From contig JAEWIW010000301.1 in NCBI GenBank assembly GCA_023386855.1, positions 1-5,550 of the forward strand: DNA of 5,550 nt, read 5' to 3'. The notes under the pieces were generated by a model, which was not told the DNA's origin, searched no databases, and worked only from the letters and a program-made list of their open reading frames with translations. Source of the stretch: Bacteroidota bacterium. Lineage in GTDB: Bacteria; Bacteroidota; Bacteroidia; Chitinophagales; Chitinophagaceae. The position numbers and the translations under genes were made by a program. Below are positions 1 to 5,550 of the stretch, one piece after another. Numbering within the stretch: the first letter of the stretch is position 1; every line of letters begins with the position of its first letter.

Positions 1-2924
1 TTGCTATTCCGCAAAAAGGCGCTACACTGGTGATCAGTTACCAGGGAATGCGAACCCAGGAACTGGCGGTTCCTTCATCAGGAACACTCAATGTTCAACT
101 GGATCCTTCCGCCAATGCTACCATGAGTGAAGTGGTGGTGGTAGGTTATGGTGTTCAGAAAAAGAGCGTGGTTACAGGAGCCATCTCCAGTGTTAAGGCT
201 ACGCAGCTCGAGAACATGCCGATCAACAGGATCGAGCAGGCACTGCAGGGACGTGTATCCGGTGTAACCATCGCTATTAATAATGGCCAGCCCGGATCTG
301 GAGCAACCGTAAGAGTGAGGGGTATCACTACCCTTAACAATAACGATCCGCTCTGGATCGTAGACGGGGTAGTGGTGGATAATAATGGCATTGGTTATCT
401 TAACCAGTCCGACATTGAATCCATTGAAGTGCTCAAGGATGCCGCTTCCGCTGCTATCTATGGTGCGCGTGCAGCCGCAGGTGTAATCCTGATCACTACA
501 AAGAAAGGTAAGTCGGGAGCCATCAGGGTGAACTATAATGCTTTCTATGGTGTATCGCAACCCGCAAGAAAACTTGACCTGCTCAATGCTACCGAATATG
601 CTACACTAAGAAATGAATCTTCAGTAGCTGCAGGAAAAAGCGCTCCATTCGCTGATCCCGCAAGTTATGGTGTGGGCACCGACTGGCAGGACCTGATCTT
701 CAATCAATCCGCAAGAAGACAGAACCATGAATTCAGCATCAGTGGCGGTAATGACCGTTCCACTTTTTATGCATCATTTGGTTTACTCGACCAGCAGGGC
801 ATTGTAGCTTCTGATATATCCAATTTTAAAAGGGTTAATATCAGGTTGAACTCAACGCATAAGATCGGCAAGCATATATTGTTCGGTCAAAACCTTGGTT
901 ATGCATATGATAAATCGATTGGTCTTGGCAATACCAACAGTGAATTTGGGGGCCCGCTTTCAAGTGCTATCAACCTTGATCCCATCACTGCTTCAGTGAT
1001 CACTGATCCTGCCATTGCCGCAACCTATCACCCCAACGCAGTGAAAGATGCATATGGAAATCCTTATGGTATTTCAGTTCCCGTTGGACAGGAAATGACC
1101 AACCCGCTGGCATACATCAAAACTCATCTTGGCAATTTCAGCTGGGCGGATAATTTCATTGGAAATGTGTATACCGAGATTGAAGTGATAAAAGGTCTCA
1201 AGATCCGTTCAACATTGGGAGGTAAGTTAAGTATCTGGGGAGGTGATAGTTTTAGCCCCGTTGCTTACCTGAACCCTTCAAACAATACTGTTGAGAATAA
1301 TTTCACCAGGTCGTTCAACAGGAACCTTGGCTGGAACCTTGAAAACACCATCTCCTATACAAAAGAGATCGGAAATCATAATATCACATTATTAGGTGGA
1401 CAGGGAAGCTATAATGATGGAAGCTCAAGGAATAACAGCGTAACTTATTTTGGTATTCCTGCAACAACCTTCGACCAGGCTTCTATGAACTATTCTGTTC
1501 CTAATACAAAAAAGAATGCAGGAAGTGGTGAAGGACAGGATCATAAAGTGAATTCACTGTTTGCGCGTATCAATTATAATTATGCCGAACGATACCTTGT
1601 ACAGGCCCTGGTGCGCAGGGATGGATCATCAAGGTTTGGTGATAACAATAAGTTCGGTTATTTCCCTTCTTTCTCTTTTGGTTGGGTAGCTACACGTGAA
1701 GATTTCTTCCCGCAAACTGATTATGTCGATTTCCTTAAAGTGCGCGGTGGATATGGTGTTGTGGGTAATGAGAACCTTGGCAACTTCCAGTATGTATCCG
1801 TTATCGGTGGTGGAAGAAACTATGCATTCGGACAGGGGGGTAACTATGAAACAGGAAACAGTCCTAACTCTCCTGCAAACCCTGATTTGAAATGGGAAGA
1901 AACCAGGCAAACCAATATCGGATTTGATGCAACAGTGTTGAAAAACTTCACCATCACATTTGATTATTTCAAAAAGAAAACCGTTGGTATCCTCATGAGC
2001 AAACGTATACCTGGTTATGTTGGTGCGGTAAGTGATCCTACAGCAAATATTGCTGACATGGAAAATAGCGGTTTTGAAATTGAAGTGGGTTACAGGAAGA
2101 AACTCGGACAGGTGAATCTCTCTATGAATGGTAACGTTTCACATTTTTCAAACAAGGTTACCAACCTGGGTCCGCAGATCACTTATACTACCTTGAACCA
2201 GCAAACTTTTCATACCAGTGCTTATCCATTAACGCGCACCGAACTCAACCAGCCGGTGAACTATTTTTATGGATTCCAGACAGCAGGAGTGTTCCAGTCG
2301 CAGGCTGATATTGATAACTATGTTGCAAAGAATGGTAACAGGATACAACCTAATGCAGTGCCCGGTGATTTCAAGTGGGCTGATATAAATGGAGATGGAA
2401 AAATTTCAGACAGTGACCGCGTGAAACTCGGATCTGCACTGCCTTCCGTGACTTATGGCTTTACCATCAACGTGGATTATAAAGCATTTGACCTGGTATT
2501 TTTTGCACAGGGAGCTGCTGGTAACAAGATCTACCAGGGATTAAGAAGGCTCGATATTCTTACCGCTAATTATTCCAGTAAGATGCTGGGTCGCTGGACT
2601 GGTGCAGGAACATCCAATGATATCGCAAGATTATCTGATAATGATCCTAACCGCAACTATACCATTCCTTCCAATTTCTTCCTTGAAGATGGAAGTTATT
2701 TCCGCATCAAAACATTGCAGCTGGGATATTCATTGCCTGAGAGTATGATCAAAAGGATTGGACTTAACAAGGCAAGGTTTTATGTGATGGGAGAGAACCT
2801 GCTTACGTTCACGAAGTATTCAGGCTTTGACCCCGAGATTGGTGGAGGCTTTGGTGCCGGCATTGACAGGGGTATTTACCCACAGGCCCGTTCTTATATG
2901 TTTGGGGTGAACCTCGGATTTTAA
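1..2924 (+). CDS. SusC/RagA-family TonB-dependent outer-membrane glycan transporter (5' partial)
   Basis: This is the outer-membrane barrel that imports oligosaccharides in a SusCD complex, powered by TonB-ExbBD. The frame is open to the window edge (first whole codon at 3, 973 codons visible), so the GTG at 30 is not the start. Family members usually have about 1000-1100 residues, so the signal peptide and most of the carboxypeptidase-regulatory-like domain are missing; its tail (VISYQGMRTQELAV) is visible at 30-71. A Ton-box-like EVVVVGYG lies at 129-152. The plug follows, with the SusC signature LKDAASAAIYGARAA at 432-476 and ITTKKGKSG after it. The barrel fills the rest, with RDGSSRFG at 1617-1640, NPDLKWEE from 1878, an EF-hand-like DINGDGKISDSD loop at 2382-2417, and a C-terminal strand ending in phenylalanine (VNLGF), the usual BAM recognition end. 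A SusD-like gene follows 22 bp later. Family assignment is firm; the substrate is not readable from this gene. Confidence 0.97.
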   Translation, partial: AIPQKGATLVISYQGMRTQELAVPSSGTLNVQLDPSANATMSEVVVVGYGVQKKSVVTGAISSVKATQLENMPINRIEQALQGRVSGVTIAINNGQPGSGATVRVRGITTLNNNDPLWIVDGVVVDNNGIGYLNQSDIESIEVLKDAASAAIYGARAAAGVILITTKKGKSGAIRVNYNAFYGVSQPARKLDLLNATEYATLRNESSVAAGKSAPFADPASYGVGTDWQDLIFNQSARRQNHEFSISGGNDRSTFYASFGLLDQQGIVASDISNFKRVNIRLNSTHKIGKHILFGQNLGYAYDKSIGLGNTNSEFGGPLSSAINLDPITASVITDPAIAATYHPNAVKDAYGNPYGISVPVGQEMTNPLAYIKTHLGNFSWADNFIGNVYTEIEVIKGLKIRSTLGGKLSIWGGDSFSPVAYLNPSNNTVENNFTRSFNRNLGWNLENTISYTKEIGNHNITLLGGQGSYNDGSSRNNSVTYFGIPATTFDQASMNYSVPNTKKNAGSGEGQDHKVNSLFARINYNYAERYLVQALVRRDGSSRFGDNNKFGYFPSFSFGWVATREDFFPQTDYVDFLKVRGGYGVVGNENLGNFQYVSVIGGGRNYAFGQGGNYETGNSPNSPANPDLKWEETRQTNIGFDATVLKNFTITFDYFKKKTVGILMSKRIPGYVGAVSDPTANIADMENSGFEIEVGYRKKLGQVNLSMNGNVSHFSNKVTNLGPQITYTTLNQQTFHTSAYPLTRTELNQPVNYFYGFQTAGVFQSQADIDNYVAKNGNRIQPNAVPGDFKWADINGDGKISDSDRVKLGSALPSVTYGFTINVDYKAFDLVFFAQGAAGNKIYQGLRRLDILTANYSSKMLGRWTGAGTSNDIARLSDNDPNRNYTIPSNFFLEDGSYFRIKTLQLGYSLPESMIKRIGLNKARFYVMGENLLTFTKYSGFDPEIGGGFGAGIDRGIYPQARSYMFGVNLGF

Positions 2925-2946
2925 TTGATTGCTTAAAGAAATAACA
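2925..2946 (+). promoter_or_regulatory. A-rich translation leader of the SusD-like gene, no Shine-Dalgarno
   Basis: This 22-bp gap ends in AAAGAAATAACA directly before the ATG at 2947. There is no GGAGG-like sequence. A-rich leaders without Shine-Dalgarno pairing are typical of Bacteroidota. The reading frame is open further upstream to a TTG at 2929, but starting there would put MLKEIT in front of a perfect lipoprotein signal peptide, so the ATG at 2947 is preferred. The gap is too short for an independent promoter plus leader, so co-transcription with the SusC gene is inferred. Confidence 0.5.
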
Positions 2947-4458
2947 ATGAAAAAAATACTGATATACTCTTCGTTGATCGCAATGGGAATGATGCCATTG
3001 GGATCCTGTACTAAAGACTGGCTAAACGTTTCGCCCAAGGGCCAGGATCTTGAAGTGAATTATTATCAAAACCAGGAACAGGCATGGAAAGCACTTGTTG
3101 CCGTGTATGATGTTGTGGGTTATATGAGTGGTGATTATATAGCGAAAGTAAATACGCTGGATTCCGCTGCTGATGATCATTTCGCAGGTGGTGGCGGACC
3201 TACCGACATGAATAAGTGGCAACACACACAGAACTTTACAGTAACTGCGGCTGAAGGTCCGCAGGGTGAATTATGGAAAAGAAATTTTTCAGGAATCTTC
3301 CGTGCCAACATCCTTCTTCAAAAACTTCCTGGTATTCCAATGGATGAAACATTGAAGAAAAGATACACTGCAGAAACAAAATTGCTGAGAGCCTATTTTT
3401 ATTTTGACGTGGTAAGATTGTTTAAGAATGTCCCGCTCTTTACTGAACCCGTTACCACAAGTGAAATGTATAATGTTGTGCAGGCTGATCCTGCCGATGT
3501 TTACAAGCAGATTGAACAGGACATAAATGATGCTACACCAGATCTTCCCGTAACCGTTGCTGTTGCAACAGATGGAGGACGGGTAACACAGGGTGTTGCG
3601 CATGCTTTGCTGGGTAAGGTTTACTTATGGCAGGAAAAATTTGCTGATGCAGCAAAGGAGTTTGAAAAAGTAAATGGAACGCCAGGACAAACCAGCCAGT
3701 ATGGATATAAGCTGCTGTCCAATTTTGCCGACCTATGGAAAGTGAATAACAAGTACAATACGGAATCCATTTTGGAAGTGGGTCATACCAGTGCTTCTAA
3801 CGGAACATGGGGATGTACTGCCTGTACTGAAGGAAATATCATGAACATCATCACGGGGCCGCGCAATTATGAAAAGAAAAAACCCGATGCACCGGATTAT
3901 GTTTCAGGATGGAGTTTCCTGGTGATCACACCAGAACTGTATACGCTGATGAAACCCGATCCAAGGTTCAAAGCTACTATCGCGGATATCGACAGCCTTA
4001 AAAATGCCGGTATTGTGAACTACACAGCAGGCTTCAATAATACAGGTTATTTCCTGGAAAAGTTCATGGGAAGGGAATCAACACAGTCTACCGGTGGTGG
4101 TGATATGGCATTGAACTTCCCGCAGAATATGTATGATATCAGGCTTGCTGATACTTACCTGCTCGAAGCTGAAGCTATTCTTAAAAGCAATGGAGATCTC
4201 AATCGTGGCGCAGCCTTGCTGAATAAGGTAAGAGAAAGGGTAGGACTGCCGGCAGTAGCATTGACCATGGAAAATATCATGCTGGAAAGAAGGCTTGAAC
4301 TGGTGGGAGAGGGACATCGTTTCCTTGACCTTGTTCGTTGGGGAAAGGCAGTTGAAGTATTGGGACCAAGAGGATTCAAGGCCAATAAGAATGAAGTGTT
4401 CCCTATTCCTTTAGGTGAATTGGAAAATACCAAACTGGTTCAGAATCCTGGTTATTAA
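2947..4458 (+). CDS. SusD/RagB-family surface glycan-binding lipoprotein
   Basis: This is the partner of the preceding SusC barrel. SusD proteins are lipid-anchored on the outer leaflet and form a hinged lid that binds glycan and delivers it to the barrel. The protein has 503 residues, normal for the family. A signal peptide (MKKILIYSSLIAMGMMP) ends in the lipobox LGSC with lipidated Cys21, followed by TKD, compatible with surface export. Residues about 22-240 form the SusD-like N-terminal and TPR-type helical part: WLNVSPKG at 25-32, ELWKRNFSGIFRANILLQKL at 108-127, LLRAYFYFDVVRLFKNVPL at 146-164 and a helix pair near 214-242. The C-terminal RagB/SusD domain shows YDIRLADTYLLEAEA (396-410), LLNKVRERVGL (424-434), LERRLELVGEGHRFLDLVRW (446-465) and the ending VFPIPLGELENTKLVQNPGY. 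An unusual CTAC pair sits at residues 290-293. The next gene follows after 19 bp. The family call is certain; glycan specificity is not. Confidence 0.97.
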   Translation: MKKILIYSSLIAMGMMPLGSCTKDWLNVSPKGQDLEVNYYQNQEQAWKALVAVYDVVGYMSGDYIAKVNTLDSAADDHFAGGGGPTDMNKWQHTQNFTVTAAEGPQGELWKRNFSGIFRANILLQKLPGIPMDETLKKRYTAETKLLRAYFYFDVVRLFKNVPLFTEPVTTSEMYNVVQADPADVYKQIEQDINDATPDLPVTVAVATDGGRVTQGVAHALLGKVYLWQEKFADAAKEFEKVNGTPGQTSQYGYKLLSNFADLWKVNNKYNTESILEVGHTSASNGTWGCTACTEGNIMNIITGPRNYEKKKPDAPDYVSGWSFLVITPELYTLMKPDPRFKATIADIDSLKNAGIVNYTAGFNNTGYFLEKFMGRESTQSTGGGDMALNFPQNMYDIRLADTYLLEAEAILKSNGDLNRGAALLNKVRERVGLPAVALTMENIMLERRLELVGEGHRFLDLVRWGKAVEVLGPRGFKANKNEVFPIPLGELENTKLVQNPGY

Positions 4459-4477
4459 TCGCAAAATAATTATCAAT
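4459..4477 (+). promoter_or_regulatory. AT-rich translation leader of the PKD lipoprotein gene
   Basis: These 19 bp (CGCAAAATAATTATCAAT) separate the SusD-like stop from the ATG at 4478. The sequence is A/T-rich with no Shine-Dalgarno motif. The frame is open back to 4415, inside the SusD-like gene, but that extension (MNWKIPNW and onward) would place 21 mostly non-signal residues before a good signal peptide. The start at 4478 is therefore chosen. Operon read-through from the SusD-like gene is inferred. Confidence 0.45.
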
Positions 4478-5347
4478 ATGAAATCATTGTTCAATATAAA
4501 ATCACTGGCAGCTGCAATGGGTATGGCCAGCATAAGCATGATGAATGCATGCACGCCCGACAGTGCCTATATCAATAATGGGTTGCAATCGGCTTTGCAA
4601 CCTACCTTTACAATTGTGCCGCTGCAGAATAAACCGAATTATTACCTGGCCACCAATACTACCACGGGTTGCATGCAAACCCGTTGGGATTTTGGACAGG
4701 GTGCAGGGTATGGTGCAGGCAGGGAAGTAGATACGGTTTTCTATCCCGATGCGGGCGATTACACCGTGTCAATGAAAGCAATGGGAAAGGGAGGCGTTTT
4801 ATATGAAGCGGCACCGGTAAATTTGAATGTTCCATTATCTGATCCCAAAGCTGGGAACCTGGTTGTAGGAGGAAAATTCAACGAGGATGATGCAGGCAAA
4901 TGGACCACCATTACCATTTCCGGCGGAGTGAGTTTTGCGATGTCGGGTGGAAAGATGGTGGCTACTGGTGGAGGATGGGGACATGCCGCCATTTACCAGG
5001 CCATCCATGTGGAAGCCAATAAAAAATACCGGTTGGGTATGACTGTTTCGGGCAGTGGCGCTTCTGATACCTGGTTTGAAGTATACCTTGGATCGGTGGA
5101 ACCCAGCCAGGGCAAGGATTATAGTGATGGTGGCAACCTGATGGGACTCAATACCTGGGCGGGCTGCGGCAACTCAGCCTTTAGCGGGAACCTTGCAAGC
5201 ATCGCCTGTTCGGGGGCATTGGTGGGAAAGAACGGGGAGATCAGTTTTGCCCAGAGCGGAACTGTTTACCTGGTGATCAAGACGGGTGGAGGCAACCTGG
5301 GAACTTCGGGTATCGCTGTGGATAATGTAGAGTTCAGGGGTTCTTAA
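4478..5347 (+). CDS. PKD-domain lipoprotein with C-terminal CBM-like domain; putative SusE/SGBP-type surface glycan-binding protein
   Basis: The protein has 289 residues and probably sits on the cell surface to capture polysaccharide for the SusCD pair upstream. A signal peptide ends in the lipobox MNAC with Cys25, followed by TPDS. Residues about 41-118 resemble a PKD/Ig-like fold: WDFG at 70-73 and DAGDYTV at 91-97 are the two typical PKD signatures, and a cysteine lies at 65. Residues about 126-288 form a glycine- and beta-rich domain that starts NLVVGGKFN and ends GIAVDNVEF, the usual edges of CBM4/9-like beta-sandwiches. Aromatics that could stack on sugar include W142, W167, W199 and W228. 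Cys230 and Cys244 could form a disulfide. No catalytic motif is evident, so a binding role is inferred. Its place directly after SusC and SusD fits SusE/SGBP genes. Similar PKD proteins are, from memory, common in laminarin/beta-glucan loci. The PKD call is solid and the CBM call moderate. Confidence 0.82.
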   Translation: MKSLFNIKSLAAAMGMASISMMNACTPDSAYINNGLQSALQPTFTIVPLQNKPNYYLATNTTTGCMQTRWDFGQGAGYGAGREVDTVFYPDAGDYTVSMKAMGKGGVLYEAAPVNLNVPLSDPKAGNLVVGGKFNEDDAGKWTTITISGGVSFAMSGGKMVATGGGWGHAAIYQAIHVEANKKYRLGMTVSGSGASDTWFEVYLGSVEPSQGKDYSDGGNLMGLNTWAGCGNSAFSGNLASIACSGALVGKNGEISFAQSGTVYLVIKTGGGNLGTSGIAVDNVEFRGS

Positions 5348-5357
5348 TTGTTTGACT

Positions 5358-5406
5358 GGTACCCCGTGCCACGGGGGCGTGCCACGCCCCCGTGCCACGG
5401 GGTACC
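5358..5406. repeat. 49-bp GC-rich nested palindrome (REP/MITE-like or RNA hairpin)
   Basis: The element equals its own reverse complement except at the centre (C5382) and at one symmetric C-C pair (5369/5395), so two 24-nt arms pair at 23 of 24 positions. It begins and ends with GGTACC. Inside are three smaller palindromes, each centred on GTG-C-CAC: CCCCGTGCCACGGGG at 5362-5376, GGGGGCGTGCCACGCCCCC at 5373-5391, and the first one again at 5388-5402. Of the 49 bases 39 are G or C, far above the genes around it. It starts 10 bp after the stop of the PKD gene. No run of T directly follows, so it is not a classic Rho-independent terminator. No target-site duplication is apparent. It could be a dispersed palindromic repeat, an mRNA-stabilising 3' hairpin, or both. 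Confidence 0.9.
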
Positions 5407-5433
5407 TTCCCTATAATTTTTAAATTGACAGGT
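5407..5433 (+). promoter_or_regulatory. AT-rich leader before the truncated lipoprotein gene
   Basis: These 27 bp separate the palindrome from the ATG at 5434, and 20 of the 27 are A or T. The sequence contains TATAATTTTTAAATTG. An AGG lies at 5430-5432, only one base from the ATG, which is too close to act as a normal Shine-Dalgarno site. An unpaired AT-rich leader after a strong hairpin would leave the start codon accessible. Whether a promoter lies here is undecided; I do not see the Bacteroidota -33 TTTG / -7 TAnnTTTG pair at proper spacing. Confidence 0.3.
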
Positions 5434-5550
5434 ATGAAAAAAAGTGCTGCAACACTTTCGATGTTTTCCTTGATGATCACAGGACTGCTGTGCATCTACA
5501 GCAGTTGTTCGAAAGACAATCAACCCCCCAGTCCACCCCCTCCTACACCC
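5434..5550 (+). CDS. Lipoprotein N-terminus with proline-rich linker, probable PUL surface enzyme (3' partial)
   Basis: An ATG at 5434 opens a frame that stays open to the last base, giving 39 codons. The translation begins MKKSAATLSMFSLMITGLL, a basic start followed by a hydrophobic stretch, and continues CIYSSCSKDNQPPSPPPPTP. The likely lipidated residue is Cys25 in YSSC, with Cys20 as a less likely alternative. Cys25 is followed by SKDN, similar to surface-export signals of Bacteroidota lipoproteins (lysine and acidic residues after the cysteine). The proline-rich stretch is the type of flexible linker that tethers a catalytic or binding domain to the outer membrane. No functional domain is visible. 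From its place after SusC, SusD and a glycan-binding protein, a glycoside hydrolase is the most likely product, but another binding protein is possible. It lies 86 bp after the previous stop, with the palindrome between. Confidence 0.8.
   Translation, partial: MKKSAATLSMFSLMITGLLCIYSSCSKDNQPPSPPPPTP

Noticed and set aside
30..32. GTG at 30 as the start of the SusC gene
   Set aside because: The frame is open upstream to the window edge and the residues before it (AIPQKGATL) continue a carboxypeptidase-regulatory-like domain. A SusC protein also needs a signal peptide, which is absent here.
78..560. 160-codon open frame on the - strand inside the SusC gene
   Set aside because: It lies opposite the conserved plug domain and encodes no recognisable motif. 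It is a shadow of the strongly coding + frame, as are the other - strand frames at 155-391, 1629-1910, 2820-3038, 3022-3225, 3289-3603, 4078-4317, 4155-4433 and 4759-4992.
993..1006. 14-bp perfect palindrome TCAGTGATCACTGA
   Set aside because: It lies in the coding sequence of the SusC barrel, is short, and similar GATCACTG words occur nearby from ordinary Ser-Val-Ile-Thr-Asp codons. A chance palindrome is the simplest reading.
4545..4730. 61-codon + strand open frame overlapping the PKD gene
   Set aside because: It is in another frame of a gene with a clear signal peptide and PKD motifs, and shows no features of its own.
5174..5398. 74-codon - strand open frame that starts inside the palindrome
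   Set aside because: Its start depends on the GC-rich repeat and the rest is antisense to the conserved C-terminus of the PKD protein. There is no signal peptide or family resemblance.
5351..5420. Promoter for the truncated lipoprotein gene (TTTG at 5351-5354, TATAAT at 5412-5417)
   Set aside because: The TTTG is far too distant from the TATAAT to be its partner, the TATAAT resembles an E. coli rather than a Bacteroidota -7 element, and transcription from it would start almost at the ATG.
5358..5421. Rho-independent terminator formed by the palindrome and the downstream T-rich stretch
   Set aside because: The stem is strong, but it is followed by TTCCCTATAA before the first T-run at 5417-5421. 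A canonical terminator has the T-run directly after the stem, so I annotate a repeat and leave termination open.

Overview
The window looks like part of a polysaccharide utilization locus (PUL) from a member of the Bacteroidota. A Chitinophagaceae-like soil or environmental genus is my best guess, but that is inference. The basis is an adjacent SusC/SusD pair, lipoprotein signal peptides on every gene after SusC, A-rich translation starts without a Shine-Dalgarno sequence, and a mid-range base composition by eye. All genes lie on the + strand. I see no tRNA, rRNA, CRISPR array, transposase or transcription regulator.

Layout: 1-2924 is a SusC/RagA-type TonB-dependent outer-membrane transporter. 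Its signal peptide and most of its N-terminal carboxypeptidase-regulatory-like domain lie before the window. After 22 bp comes a SusD-type glycan-binding lipoprotein (2947-4458). After another 19 bp comes a third lipoprotein (4478-5347) with a PKD-like domain and a C-terminal beta-sandwich domain that resembles a carbohydrate-binding module, best read as a SusE/SGBP-type surface glycan-binding protein. An 86-bp gap follows, holding a 49-bp, very GC-rich, nearly perfect nested palindrome (5358-5406). At 5434 a new lipoprotein gene starts and runs off the end. Only its signal peptide and a proline-rich linker are visible; by position it is probably the first secreted enzyme of the locus.

How they would work together: surface lipoproteins (SusD-like, PKD/SGBP and probably the truncated protein) bind and cut a polysaccharide outside the cell. 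The SusD protein acts as a lid on the SusC barrel, which imports the oligosaccharides using TonB energy. The substrate cannot be read directly. The SusD and PKD-protein types recall those in laminarin/beta-glucan loci of marine and soil Bacteroidota, which is a testable guess only.

The PUL itself is a known kind of system. The least explained element is the palindrome between the binding-protein gene and the putative enzyme gene. It looks like a dispersed REP/MITE-type repeat or an RNA hairpin that tunes expression along the operon.
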